Source: Isoetes taiwanensis
Taxonomy: Eukaryota; Streptophyta; Lycopodiopsida; Isoetales; Isoetaceae
Reading direction: 5' to 3'
DNA length: 64,000 bases
Assembly: GCA_021234155.1 (NCBI GenBank)
Contig: JAJEKV010000047.1
Span: 10,486,946 to 10,550,945 of the forward strand
Shown here one piece after another: positions 11,493 to 23,250 of the stretch; positions within the stretch are counted from its first letter, which is position 1, and each line of letters begins with the position of its first letter. The notes beneath the pieces were generated by a model. That model worked only from the letters and a program-made list of their open reading frames with translations, was not told the DNA's origin and searched no databases. The translations under genes and the position numbers were made by a program.

Positions 11493-13892
11493 TCAATTTA
11501 CAAGTATTTTTCTTTTCCAAATATGAGTTTTCTTGACAGATTCTGTATTTTTGTCTATCATGGCGCTAAAATAGATATTTGACATAAGGACATAAGCTGC
11601 ACTACAGAGGGGATCTAGTTGCAAAATCGAATCAAAAATTTGCCTTCCAAGGTCAGCATTGCAGTGCACTCTGCAACCACTAAGCACAGTCATCCACAAG
11701 CAAGCATCTGACTCTGTGGCACCTTCAACTAACTGTTTGGCCTCTACAAAGTATCCTGCATGTGCTACTAGATCCAACAAGCAGGTGATGTGCAATATGG
11801 TTGGTTTTATACCATAAAATTCTATCATAGTTCTGAAGTACCAATACCCTTCATCCACAAGTCCAGCACGTCCAATTGCAGTAAGAAGGCCAAGGAATGA
11901 AGTACTATCAGGTGTCATGTTGTTATATTGCATAAGATTAAAACAATTTACAGAAAACAGGACTTCACCAGTCTGTGCATAGCCTGAGATCATAACACTC
12001 CATGACATATCTAGATTCGATAAACTATGGAATACCCTTTCTGCACTGTCTGTAGCTCCACATTTCACATACATATCAATGAGAGTGTTACCCAAAAGTG
12101 GCTCGTGTTCCAATCTCTCATAAAGGATCTGTGCATGTATGTATCTCCCTTCACCATAGCTTCTGCCTGCACAAGCCTTTAGAATGCTTAGAAATGTGAC
12201 TTTGCTGGGCTTTATGCCTTCCTGTTGCATTCTATCATAGCATCCCATTGCCTGGAATGCTACATCATGCTGAGTATATGCTGCTATCATTGCATTCCAT
12301 GATACAACACTTCGGTTCAGCAATTTCTCAAATGTGATACGTGCATCTTCCAAGCTACCACATTTTGCATACGCCAATAATAAGAGCGCTTATCAACATG
12401 ATATCTGATTCTAATCCATTCTCAATGATCTGTTCATGAGCCCATCTACTTTGTGAAATGGTTCCTATATTTATGCATGATCTTAGGAGGTTAAAAAAAT
12501 GAGGCTTTGCTTGGTTTTATGCCCTTGTGTTGCAAGCTTTGGAAACAATCTAGGGCAAGATATCCTTCCCCCCGAAGCGTATCCAGAGATCATCACATTC
12601 CATGGCACTACATCGAGAGTTGGCAATGCACCAAAGGTTCTGTATGCCTCTTCCAAGTTCCCACAGGTTGCATACACATTTATAAGCGAGCTCATCACAG
12701 TCACATCATGTTGAAACTTCGCTAAAATAATTTTTCGTGGATCCACCTGGTCCTTTCTGTGGTATTACATGTTTTCAGAATGCTCAGGAATGATATTTTG
12801 TCTGGTTTTACACCTTCCTGTTGCATATTCTCAAAGCATCCAAGAGCAAAAAGAATTTTCACCGTTATAAGCATATCCTGCAATCATCGCATTCCAGGAG
12901 ACAACAGTTTGACTGGGCAACATGTTGAAAATTCTGCATGATTCATGCAAGCTCCCACATTTAGCATACATATCAATAAGTGTAGTCCCCACAGCAATGT
13001 CACATTCCAACCCAGTACCAATAATCATTTCATGGACATATCTGCTTATTTCAATGGACCCTATGCTCCCACAAGCTTTAGAAGTGCTTAGAAATGTCAC
13101 CTTATCTGGTTGTATGCCATCATGTTTCATATCCTCAAAGCAATGTAAAGCAAGGCAGCTTTCACCATGCTCTGCATATGCTGCAACCATTGTACACCAT
13201 GATACTACATTTCTCTTTGTCAATCTTTCAAAGACCCTACCAGCCTCTTTCCAGACTCCACACTTAGAATATGCATATACAAGAGTAGTCCCCACTGCAA
13301 TGTTATATTGAATATCTGTCTGATATATGTCTGCATGAAGACGCCGACATTGTTCAATATGATCAATGTTCCTAAATGCTTTAAGGGCACTTAGAAAAGT
13401 GAAAACATCTGGTGTGTTAGCATTAAAATAAACTCGCTCATAAAGATGAAATACTATGTCAGCACTACCAAGCTTGGAATAGGCATCTATGATTGAATTC
13501 CAGGTATAATTGCTTGGCATTCCAACCTTCATAAATGCTTGGTTTGCTTCAACCAGATTGCCACAAGCGGAAAAGACACGAACTAGATGATCAGATAGAG
13601 AAGGGATTGAATTATGACCATTTTGAATAATTAAAGACTGCACACTTCTAGCCAGTTCCAAATCTTGCAATTTTGTGCACTCAGAAACCAAACGGTAGGC
13701 AAGATCTCTAGGTATTGGGATTCCATGCTGCTGTCTAAGTTGAGTGAATCTAAGAATCCCATATAACCCGACCCATCTGCTCTCATCTTGGATTTGAGGC
13801 GTAGAGTTAACTAAAGAGCTTAAATTAGTCATGAAATATTCTTGCTCTTGCAAGTCTACATACCTGGAAAGCTTGCTGAACCTATTTAACAC
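11493..13892 (-). pseudogene. PLS-subfamily pentatricopeptide repeat (PPR) protein with partial E domain
   Basis: PLS-class PPR proteins bind organelle transcripts and usually direct C-to-U/U-to-C editing. On the minus strand the frame runs 13892-12831, shifts, continues through 12746-12483, shifts again and ends 12377-11493. P, L and S motifs alternate throughout: TTLVYAYSKCG, VVSWCTMVAAYAEHG, GIQPDKVTFLS, TTLIDMYAKCG, VVSWNAMIAGYA, SLINVYATCGNLEEA, NTLIDMYVKCG and MSWSVMISGYAQTG. After the repeats comes an E-domain-like block (LWMTVLSGCRVHCNADLG, then LDPLCSAAYVLMSNIY). The frame then ends with no DYW domain. The gaps also encode PPR sequence in other frames, so only three or four single-base indels separate the pieces. 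An upstream frame (14070-13882) starting near MRFKYLCGMPCSKNLFSW could be the organelle transit peptide. It is either a recent pseudogene or an intact gene hidden by assembly indels. Confidence 0.85.
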
Positions 13893-14426
13893 TGTCTTCC
13901 TTCAGCAGGTACTCCAGGCGAGTGGGGGCCTTTTTGTATACATAATCAGACCAATGGTTCTGCTGAGCGCAAACAACTTGCCAAGAAAAGAGATTTTTGC
14001 TGCAGGGCATTCCGCAAAGGTATTTGAAACGCATATAAGCAAGGTTGGAATTGAAATACCGTGGAATCATCGAGACCTCGAATCATATAAAAGGAGAGAA
14101 TATATTCTACATCAAGTAAATTTGTCCAAAATTAAGTCCTTAGGGATATCTGATAAAATTGGAAACAAAAAAGGGTGTGTCCGTCAATGACAAGCTATAA
14201 TGTGTGTTTGCCTACAAAAGTTAAGACATGGTTTTTAGCACACCAGCCCAACCAAGCATACAACCTTTCTTGCAATTCTAGCTTATCCACGTGTCAATTC
14301 CATGTCATCAAAATCCAATGTGGCTAATTCTACACTTTTAGATCTCCACTTTTCCGCCATGGAAATTAGATAAAGCCACAAAAATGACGCGGAGATTTCG
14401 TTCGTCATAAATGTATGTGCCGTTTA

Positions 14427-14560
14427 GGTATTTTTCGGTTGCCCCTAGGGGGGCAAACCCTCATTTATGTGGGTATGTGGGCATATCCAGGTATATGCCT
14501 AAGATATGCCTAGCATATCTTGGTGACTACTCAAACCGGTCACACTCAGAACTCTCTATC
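14427..14560 (+). repeat. Dispersed repeat fragment shared with 49400-49530
   Basis: TTTTTCGGTTGCCCCTAGGG followed by AAACCCTCATTTATGTGGG, a GGCATAT/AGATATGC segment and a CGGTCAC end resembles 49400-49530 in the same order with many changes. It is an unclassified dispersed repeat, possibly an old LTR or MITE fragment. The segment 14191-14426 holds nothing I can identify. Confidence 0.4.
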
Positions 14561-14649
14561 ATCCAAATTCCATTCCTTCAAGTGGCGCATATGGCGCTAA
14601 ATGAATCGACCCCTTCTTCTTCTTCCAAGCATTATTTAGTAGATTGGCT

Positions 14650-15141
14650 ATGGCGCCCGCTTGGCTTGGCCTGGGATCGGGAAGGAGGAGCCCCCGTGAT
14701 TCAAATTTCCAACACACATCCGCAATTGATGAAATGCTCATATCAAAATATCACTTTCGGCAGCTTCATTTCCCGGAATATGCTCCTCGGGCTCGCCCGT
14801 TGCAATCGATTTTTGTAGGTGGGCTATTTTTCTTGTTTGCTCTTGTTTTCTTTTGCTATACTATAAACCTTGTAAGCGGGTTCCTAATTTAACTTGAGCT
14901 ATTGCTAAAAAGGGAATTTCTTCTCTGCTTTTCTATGGCTTTTCTTACAAAAATCTTTAACACCAAGATCGGAAAATAACATCATTTTCTCAAACCAAAT
15001 TGTCGACCGATTTTAAAGTCTTGGTTCTTAATTTTTTTCTTTATAACATGCAGAAGTAGGTGACATGTGCTTATGGTGGAAACGGCAAACCGATTATGCA
15101 TCTGCCCAATTGATATCACCGCTAGAGTTCGTGACAAAAAG
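14650..15141 (+). CDS. Candidate first two exons of an unidentified host gene
   Basis: Exon one is 14650-14818, starting MAPAWLGLGSGRRSPRD and ending RPLQSIFV, with donor GTAG|GTGGGC. Exon two is 15054-15141, after a pyrimidine-rich acceptor (ACATGCAG|AA), and encodes EVGDMCLWWKRQTDYASAQL then EFVTK with donor AAAAG|GTGATT. The one-plus-two phase across the intron is consistent. I do not recognise the protein and could not find exon three. In exon two another frame is also open (MVETANRLCICPID...), so the reading frame is not secure. The gene may have been truncated by the gypsy insertion that starts near 16.1 kb. Confidence 0.33.
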
Positions 15142-16089
15142 GTGATTGTTTGTGAACCCCATTTTACCCCGATAAGAGTTGTGCCATATTGCCTTGTCAT
15201 GCGGATAAATTGAATATGGTATCCACTTAGCATGATATATTGTCTCTACCCTTACCCCATTGCCTTCTTCGTTGAGATGAACACGGATAGTTGTATTAGG
15301 AGGAAATGGATTTGTGGGTTCACATTTTGCAAAGCCGCAGCTTGCAGAGGGAATTGAGGTTGTTAGCCTAAAATGGTAAGCTTTTAATACAAAGCTCCAA
15401 GTGATGGTTCAGGTTTTCTATAAGATTACTACTGGATTACTTGTATAAAAAATGCAAAAGGAACAAATGCTTGGACATACCAACCTAGAGAGCTTGATTT
15501 ATAATACCATGGATTTACTAGCATCCTATGTACATTCCTAACCATGCAAAGGACATGAATGATCTTGCCTTTTTAGGTCGTGGAATCTATCATTGCACTT
15601 TAAGAAGAATTAATGCATCCTTTCTCATGCATTTTGTTGTCTTGTTACAGCTTACACAAGCCTTGCCTAACAAGGGTGTCAATTATTATGTATTAGTTGT
15701 CTTCCTTTTTGAATAATATTGGTTGTGCTAATAACTGGATCTAATCAAGCACGAACCGGGAGACCCTCTTATGATGACTCATGGGTTGAACAAGTATTAT
15801 GGGTTCCGTGCATGCTCATCTATGATCTCTAGTTAATGAGGGAAGAAAAGATTGTCTTCTCTTTTCATTTTGGCTCATTTGTGAATGGAGATATTTACCC
15901 GATCTTCGGTTTGTATATGCAGGAATGTGTTCTATGCAGATTGGGATGGATTATGAATGGTGCAACTGGCCGCGTTTTTGCAATTGGTGGGTTTGGAACA
16001 AATGAGAAGATGGAAAAAATTAATGGGGAGGCCAACAATCACCATTCATCCCACTTTGTCGCCAATCTTCCAACCCCCCTATCGTAATG
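15142..16089. other. No recognisable gene
   Basis: Frames are short and without motifs. A possible acceptor at about 15921 (ATATGCAG) precedes an open stretch reading GATGRVFAIGGFGTN, but I cannot connect it to the exons at 14650-15141. Confidence 0.4.
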
Positions 16090-16219
16090 TGGCCGCCACG
16101 CTTTTCAAAAGTTCAAACACATTTTCACCGAGCTACGAGATCTTCTGGGAATCAACAAAGCCTTGGGGAACTCACCATTCCTACCAAATCGGATGCTTGC
16201 CCAAAGATAGTAACGATGC

Positions 16220-18790
16220 GATGCCACCAACCCCAATTACCAGTGATCGCGTCAAGGCGGAAATTGACAAACTCCTTGCTGCAGTTTGATCTATGAGGTC
16301 AAACATTCAATGGGTGAGCCCCATCGCCATTGCACTCAAACACAATGGTAAGATCCGCGTTTGCGTGACTACCGAAAAACTCAATCAGGCCACTCTGAAG
16401 GTGATCATTTTCCACTTCCTTCACGCACTGTGTTCTGGAAGAGGTCACCGGACATGAGATGTACTCCTTCATGGATGGTTTTTCTCGCTACAATCGATAT
16501 CTCAATCAAAGAATCTGATCAACTCAAGACTACTTTCACCACCCCCGGGGCACTTTTGCCCGCAAGGTGGTTCCTTTTGGCTTATCAAACTCTCCATCCA
16601 CGTTTCAACATCATGCTCTCGCCATGATTTTATGAAGGAAAATCCTTCTTACAAATTTTTCAAGATGACTTCTCTTCGCCTACAGCTTCCATGGCTGACC
16701 ATTTGGATAAATTGGAACTCGTCTTTCGAAATGTGATGAGTCCCATTAGTCTCAATCCAAGAAATGCACCTTTTGTGTCACCTCAGTGTTCTCCTTAGGA
16801 CACGCTTATCAAGAAAAAGCGTATCACCACGCATCCTCGCCAAAATCGGGCTTGTGTGCTCAAAGCTCAAGCACTACCCAATATCAAGGAGACACGCCTC
16901 TTTCCCGGTAAGGTCAATTATTACTCCACCTTCATTCCCGGACTAGCGTACCATTGCGCATCCCATTCATAAACTTCGGGATGAATCCACCGGGTTGGAA
17001 TTCCCAAAGGATGTCGCTTCCAACAAATGAAGCTTTTGCTTACTCAGCCCCCTGCTTGTTCCTCCTCAATGGGACAAGCCCTTTCATGTTCATGTCGATG
17101 TCTGGCGTTTGCTATTGAGAGCTTTCTTTCTCAAGAATATGATGCGACACCGACAAACCAAACCGATACGCCAAAATTTAAAACTCACTCAATGAGCGCA
17201 ACTATTCTTTCGCCACAGAGCGAAGCTTTGGGTCTCATTTTCAGGTCCAACGCCCGCCACTACCTTTGGGCAGTCCGATCAAATTCTTTGTTGACCACCA
17301 AGCACTCCTTTATTTGATCAACAAATCCACTTTTCCACGGGCCGCATTGCTCGTTGGGTCCTTCTTCTCCAAGAATTTGCCCCTTTTGAAATTGTTCACA
17401 AGGCCGCAAATCTCATGTTGTCCCTCGGATTATCTTTCACGATCCACACACGATGATCCTCCATCGGAATCTCGTGACGCCTTTCCCCGACGCTCAACTC
17501 TTTTTAGTCACGGCAACACCACATTGGTTCCATGACTTTCGCCAGTATTCCTCCTCACAGGCGCTTCCACCGAGGACATGACGCCTTTCATGCCAAACGA
17601 CAATCCCGTCGCCATCAATTTCTCAAGGACGTCCGGTGACTACACCATGGTTGCGGTGACATCTTTACAAAAGGGTAAGGATACCATCCTTCGACGCCGT
17701 GGTTCTCGCCTCATGAAGTTCCGTGATATTGTCCGAGAAGCTCATCAAGGGCTAGGTGGTGGTCATTTTCATGGTGACACCACGCACGCAAAAACCTTCT
17801 AACCGGGTATTTTTGGCCCACGCTTCAAAGACGCCACCACGCCCGCACGCAGATGCTTGCTGCCAGGTGGGACGCGGCCCACGCCCGCGGACGCTTTTCC
17901 CTTGACGCCGCCGCCACGCCACTTCCCTTCAAAGAAATGGGGAATGGATTTTGTGGGACCCATCGATCCCCCGCTACAGACACCCGCGTCTTCGCTACAT
18001 TCGTTCTCACCGACACGCTTACTAAATGGGCTAAGCTTTATGACTTCCGCATAACACCGCGCGTCAAGCGGTCCTCTATCAACAAATTATCACGCTGATT
18101 TGGCTGCCCCACCTGAGCTGGTCAAGATCGTGGTGTCCATTTTATCAATCATACCATCAAGGAGCCGACGGATTATCTCCGATACATCATCACAAGAGCA
18201 CACCTTACTATCCTCAAGGCAATGGTTTGGCGCGAAAGCACCAACAAAACTCGGGTCACAATTTCAAGAAAATTTGTGAAGCTTCTCGCATCGACCGCAA
18301 AACAAGCTTCCTATCGTTTTTGGGCTTACAATACTTGTTTCAAAATAGCTACAGTCACACTCCCTTCAAATTGGTTTATGGTCAAGAAGCTCTCATGCCG
18401 CTTTGAATACATCCTTCCAACACTCTGCCAACCGGGCACGCCCATAATCCGCCGGCCGCGACTCAAAGAAAGGGTCTATCAATTGGAACAGTTGGATGAA
18501 CTTCAAGGATGCTTATATTCGTGTTCTTCATGGACAACGGTTGCAAAAATCTCTACATGACAAACGCTCAAGACAAAAAACATTCAAAGAAGGAGATTTG
18601 GTTCTTCTTTATGATTCTCGGTACAAAAAATTTTCCTGGTAAGCTTAAGTTTCGGCGGCTTTTGGCCCTTATCAAATTGTTCAAGTGGTTCAACCCAGCT
18701 TTTCCAAATAAATTGAAGTTAGATGGAACTCCATTACCTACACCGGTTAATGGCTTTCACCTCAAAACATTTCATACCACAAAGAAGTGA
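16220..18790 (+). pseudogene. gypsy pol remnant: reverse transcriptase, RNase H, integrase
   Basis: Recognisable pieces in frame-shifting order are VKAEIDKLLAA, KLNQATLK, DHFPLPS, KTTFTTPG, PFGLSNSPSTFQ (RT); KFFVDHQALLYLINKS (RNase H/connection); WGMDFVGPIDPP, GVHFINHTIKE, STPYYPQGNGLARK and FKLVYGQEALMP (integrase core and its C-terminal side); and FKEGDLVLLYD plus FPGKLKF near 18590-18650. More than ten frame changes separate them, so no functional protein is possible. The RT YxDD box is not preserved: the segment near 16640-16680 reads YKFFKMTS in its place. Element polarity and domain order identify a Ty3/gypsy element. Confidence 0.85.
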
Positions 18791-19757
18791 AAATCAACAA
18801 ACATACAGCTCAAGATGCAAACACAAATGATAGTGACTAAAAACGGGCGATATTATATTATAGGTGGAAATTTTACAAAATGTGGGCACACGACCATGGG
18901 CACCGCCTCTATATACAAAACGGCCGAGCCCTATCTACTAAAAACCTAAGAAAAACCCTCTACTCCCAAGGTTCCTGAGCAGAGGTGATGAGAGGAGGTG
19001 GTAGAGGTTTTGCTCAGGTCCCAAATAAGGTGCAGAACCACCTCCATCCCGCTGGTCTTAGGATCTGGATGTTCAGCCATCCCAAGACACCAGCCATCCA
19101 TTCTCAGTGCCACGATTGTGGCAACGCCAGAGGTCCGCATAATCCATCTTGCGGTAATCCATTCCCGACAGTTAGTGGGCATAGTGCGCCTGCTCAAACC
19201 AAATTAGCAGCCCATGCCGAGCGCCATCGGATGTCTTCGCCCACCCCGCCTCGCCTTATATAGCCAACCGAGGAACTCCTTGTCGACGTGGACCAATAAA
19301 AACTCGCCAACGTGTTTGCAATGCAAGGTCGTTTCTAAACCGAGAATCTTTTTCTCCCGCCGCAGATATCTCGCCATGGTACCTCCGACATTCTGCTTTA
19401 ATGATATCCCACTTCGAAGTTGCCAACATTAAATGCCATTGCTTCTTTTCATACCCGCAAACATTAATATGTGTTCTTTGGCCACCAATCATCCGATCAT
19501 TCTCTCACGTCTCATCTCCACCGTTCATTGCTTCTCCCTTTGTTGTTTGGGGACTTAGCCAAAATTTTTGCCTCTCCATCGCCTCCTTGGCATCTTTCGA
19601 CATCTGGCACCATCCATGGTCGCTGGTTCGCCCTCATCATACCCCTTCGCCTCCATTTGCGCGCCCTAAACCTTTTCGACACTCTGCGCCTTCGTCCTCC
19701 GTTCTTTGCCTTCGTCCTCCGCCTTTGAATCACTGTTCTTTTCCGCCAATCTTTGCC

Positions 19758-20888
19758 ATGGCTGCACCAAAATTTTCTACACTTCAAGCTACTGCTCCCA
19801 GGGAACCAGCTCTTTTCGAGTCTGTATCTTTCTTGACGCCCACTTTCCGTGAAGCCCTTGTTGGCCCGAATCGTGAAGTCGCAGAACGCCAGAAACTTTA
19901 CGAATTCTCTCAAATGGAACTTCCGGCTCCAAATCCTGACCAGTTGAAGCAGTTCATCGCTAACATCGTCAACAGCCCGCATGGATACACCACAGTGGTC
20001 GATGGCACCACCATTTCGCTGACTCAACACCTGATTTCAGAGGTATTCCATATTCCTTTGCAAACCCCTTGTTTATCTTGGTCCGCCCATGGCAGGGATC
20101 TAGATGTCACTGAGTTTGGTGCACCTCCTTATCACGCCAATGTGCATCGCCTGACAAATATAGACAAACCCCATGAAACTTTTGTTAAGTTTCTGTGGCG
20201 AAAGTTCCTTGGGTATTCTATCAAGAACACCCATATCAATAAGCCTTTCTATAATATTGTGCTCACTGCTACGCACTCCAACCACCACATTGATTGGCCC
20301 CAATTGTCGTTTCTATCTGCCTTCTCCAAGAAGTGGACCGCCTTCGGCTGCCACTTTTATTTCCCAAGTTTCGTGGGAGGCCACCTTCAAGCCATTATCC
20401 GTCATTACTTCCTCCCACACCTCCTCCTTCTCATGATTCCACCTCAGTCCCTTCCTCGACTCACTTGTCGGCACTTCACGCCCGCCTTCCTCCCCGGGTC
20501 ATGTCAAAATTCCGCACTTACATGTCACCGCTCTCCCTCCGCCATGTATCCAAGCATTCCGGGCCACACCATGTCTCACAAACATCGCGAAACCGGTAAC
20601 CGGTTGCTCCACCACCACAAAGACACCTCACACCGTTGTATCAAGATCGCCAGGATGCCAAGCCGCCGTTCTAAAGTTACAAGAATCCCAAGAAGCTCTT
20701 ATGAATGGGGTTCACACGTCCCCGACTTCGGGGATGCGTTCACACGTGGACCTTCAAGTCGCGAATCGACAAGTTCAAACTTTGAAGCCCAACTTCAAGA
20801 AAAGCACGGGCTTTTACAGCCCGCCAAGATAGATCTCAAAAGTGCATGTGTGGATCGCACCAGCCTACTTGCATCAACAGCTCACTAA
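19758..20888 (+). CDS. Extra ORF of the gypsy element, putative plant-transposon-type domain
   Basis: This is part of the longest open frame in the window (19401-20888). I choose the ATG at 19758 (MAAPKFSTLQATAPREPALF) because the upstream part is Pro/Phe/His-rich and looks untranslated. Residues about 25-215 form a coherent globular-looking region (RQKLYEFSQMELPAPN, then FIANIVNSPHGYTTVVDGTT, HLISEVFHIPL, KPHETFVKFLWRKFLGYS, FPSFVGGHLQAIIRHYFLPH). Its layout recalls the plant retroelement domain often called putative plant transposon protein, found outside pol in Tat/Athila-type elements; this is from memory of the pattern, not a search. The C-terminal third turns basic and low-complexity, so the natural end may lie in another frame. 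It lies between integrase and the 3' LTR. Confidence 0.55.
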   Translation: MAAPKFSTLQATAPREPALFESVSFLTPTFREALVGPNREVAERQKLYEFSQMELPAPNPDQLKQFIANIVNSPHGYTTVVDGTTISLTQHLISEVFHIPLQTPCLSWSAHGRDLDVTEFGAPPYHANVHRLTNIDKPHETFVKFLWRKFLGYSIKNTHINKPFYNIVLTATHSNHHIDWPQLSFLSAFSKKWTAFGCHFYFPSFVGGHLQAIIRHYFLPHLLLLMIPPQSLPRLTCRHFTPAFLPGSCQNSALTCHRSPSAMYPSIPGHTMSHKHRETGNRLLHHHKDTSHRCIKIARMPSRRSKVTRIPRSSYEWGSHVPDFGDAFTRGPSSRESTSSNFEAQLQEKHGLLQPAKIDLKSACVDRTSLLASTAH

Positions 20889-22660
20889 TCCGAAATTGTG
20901 ACTTATTGAGCAAAACAAGTCCAAAGACACCCCTCCGGTGACAAGGAGAAAGATATTGCTAAGCTCGCCTTTGTAATTCGGAAGCCAGGACAATTACAAA
21001 GACTCAAGTTCAACACCTTACGTAGCGCGGATGCCAAATTGCCTCTTTGACTGCCGCTTCCACGCAGACTTCTCACCACGCCCCTCCAAGATCGCCACGG
21101 AGGTTCAAACGTAAACTTCTTTGATGACGCTGAGATTGCCGCGGCTTCACTCAATGCTCCCCGGGCAATCCTCCCCACAGGTTAACACTTCGAAAATGGG
21201 TCCGCGACCAGTCCACGCCTTCTGAAAAAGGACCACGTGATCCGCGGACTAACAACAGCTACAGCATGCTATTCAGGCCACATGAGGCTCGACCAAACTG
21301 ACGGGCTATATCACCATCGTTAGCAACCTGCCTGTTGATTTCCCGCCTTCCTCGCTATCTCGATTATGTGGTTGCCCGCCGCCACCTCTTTCTTCTGAAG
21401 TGGCATGGGGCTGATGGTCCCGTGGATATTCCATCGCGACCGCAGATTTTCTTCACGGCCGTAACTTCTATTGAAGACAAAGGTGTCTCGCCAGGCCTTT
21501 TTAGTCTTTGATCTCATTCATCGCTAAGATCCGGATTTCATCACCTTCAGAGTTGTTCAGCCCATGGCTTACATTTTTCATGATTTCTATCCGAAAGTAT
21601 ACAGTGAGAGATTTCGGATGGGCCACCATTAACTATCGGTGACCCCACCCTTCAATGGTTGCTTGGGGATAACAACCCCCTACCGGCTGATCATGCTCAA
21701 ACACACGCCTTCATCAAGAGTACATGCCCGAAGCTTGCACATCATTTACCTCTCCGCAAGCGGAAGTGCTGCAACAAATAAGGAAGTATCCGACATCCCG
21801 AGGATCTTCCCCTATGCACAAATTTATATGCAACACCTTGCCGGGTTAATCAATCAATTACGCTCTTCCCTGATAGCAAGACAGCCCCTACAGATCGATA
21901 GCCCCCTCACAACTCTCAACTCTCCTGCCGCCCTGATCGCTTGGTAAAGCTCTTGATCCGCCCCTTGTCTGCTGAATTCGAGCAAGCTCAAGAACCCACC
22001 ACATGGGCATGGTTCCTCCCTATGCTTCCCCGGGTGCCGTGTTCCCGACTGACATGCCTCCCCTTTTGGACAAAGGTCATGGATGGCCATGCCCGGATGG
22101 ATTCCACCTCGATCTCGACGGATCCTCCGGGATCCCCGCTTTGTTCGGCCGGGCCCCATTGGGAGGAGGGTGCCACTCTTGATAACACCACACGAATTGA
22201 TCTATATTGCTAATGAGCGTATTGGCAACGCGCACGATGCGCTACATGGTCTTGACACCTTCTCGCACGCCGCCACCTCACCGTGATCCTTCCAGTCCCA
22301 CCTTCAAGCTGTGTTTTTGTGCCGCTTAAAATGCATCTTGCTCAGCTCCTAAATCGGCAATATTCCCATTTTTTTTATCGCAAATCCGAATGCCCAAGAT
22401 CGCCTTCGGCCTCCGCACCTACCGCCATGGAATGTCGGGCTATTTCTTCCGACGCCTATGCCGCCCTTTGAAGACATGGTGCGATTTTGTTTTCTCATTG
22501 ATGCAGATCCTCGCCTTGGCCTCAACACTCCTCCCGCTTCTTCAAACACGCCAGATCTCATTGGCCAGTACCATAATGGTGCCTGGCCCTCATTCCCTTC
22601 TGAGGGAACGGATGGCTTCCCGCCGTAAACACTTCCTCCTTTCTTCACTCGAGTGTCGTT
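20889..22660 (+). pseudogene. Decayed continuation of the gypsy extra-ORF region
   Basis: Between the extra ORF and the polypurine tract, open stretches of 60-100 codons switch frame repeatedly. Several plus-strand pieces read like parts of one former protein (for example KEKDIAKLAFVIRKPGQLQR near 20940 and HELIYIANERIGNAHDALHG near 22190). I cannot assign a family. Confidence 0.4.
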
Positions 22661-22670
22661 TGGTGGGGAG
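22661..22670 (+). other. Polypurine tract of the gypsy element
   Basis: TGGTGGGGAG lies immediately before the LTR start TGTTAG, the usual priming site for plus-strand DNA synthesis in LTR retrotransposons. This fixes the 3' LTR start and the element orientation. Confidence 0.75.
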
Positions 22671-23250
22671 TGTTAGTCCCGCCTCCCCGGCATAGACTAT
22701 TCATGCATACTACCCACCCAGGTCAAGTTCAAGGATCCACAGATGTGCATCGGCCGGGCTGTCTAAGGCCCAAAGAAGACTGTTACAGACACGCACGCAA
22801 AGCCTGGCCACAACAAGAGGCGCCGCGACAAGTGACGGCCCCCACCGGGCCTCCAGGCCAACAATGAGATTCTAGGCACTTCAAGAGGCACCGCCAACAT
22901 TCCTCAAATCAGCCTCCTTCCAGAGCCCAAGACCAGATCGGGCCAGTGTCTATATTGGGCCAAAGGCCATTGTACTATATATATGAGTAGAGCTAGCACA
23001 TGAGTTTTAGACGAGTTTTGAGTCTTGTCTCTTTTCAGTCTTCTCTCGATTTCGAGAGCTCATGTATGTTCATCATTGATATCAAGGAAGCTTATCATTT
23101 TCCTCTCATTGTTCTCTTTGTTCTTTTTTTCTTCTTCTTGTTCTCTTCTTGCAAATCCCAAGTGACATAGTCCCCCCCGGATTCTCCCCGTTAGATCCAC
23201 GGTCCTCACAGGGTCAAGTTTTCCAGAGTTCCCAACCCGCACCCCAAACA
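22671..23250 (+). repeat. 3' LTR of the gypsy element (580 bp)
   Basis: It begins TGTTAGTCCCGCC and ends CCCCAAACA, giving TG...CA borders. A TATA box (ACTATATATATGAG) lies at about 22973-22986, followed by a pyrimidine-rich R/U5 region. The next base starts sequence homologous to the LARD interior at 34571, so 23250 is a real junction. No matching 5' LTR is present in the window, and no target-site duplication can be tested. Confidence 0.75.

Larger units (their letters stand above)
16090..23250 (+). mobile_element. 5'-truncated Ty3/gypsy element (Tat/Athila-like) with 3' LTR
   Basis: The order is RT, RNase H, integrase, a long non-pol region with an extra open frame, a polypurine tract and a 3' LTR, all on the plus strand. 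No 5' LTR, primer binding site, gag or protease is found to the left: homology starts abruptly just before the RT at about 16.1-16.2 kb. The 3.9-kb region between integrase and LTR with an extra ORF is the reason for favouring the Tat/Athila group. The right border (23250) abuts exactly the start of the repeated LARD interior. Confidence 0.8.

Noticed and set aside
13831-14190. 119-codon plus-strand frame
   Set aside because: It is antisense to the PPR gene start and has no independent motif.
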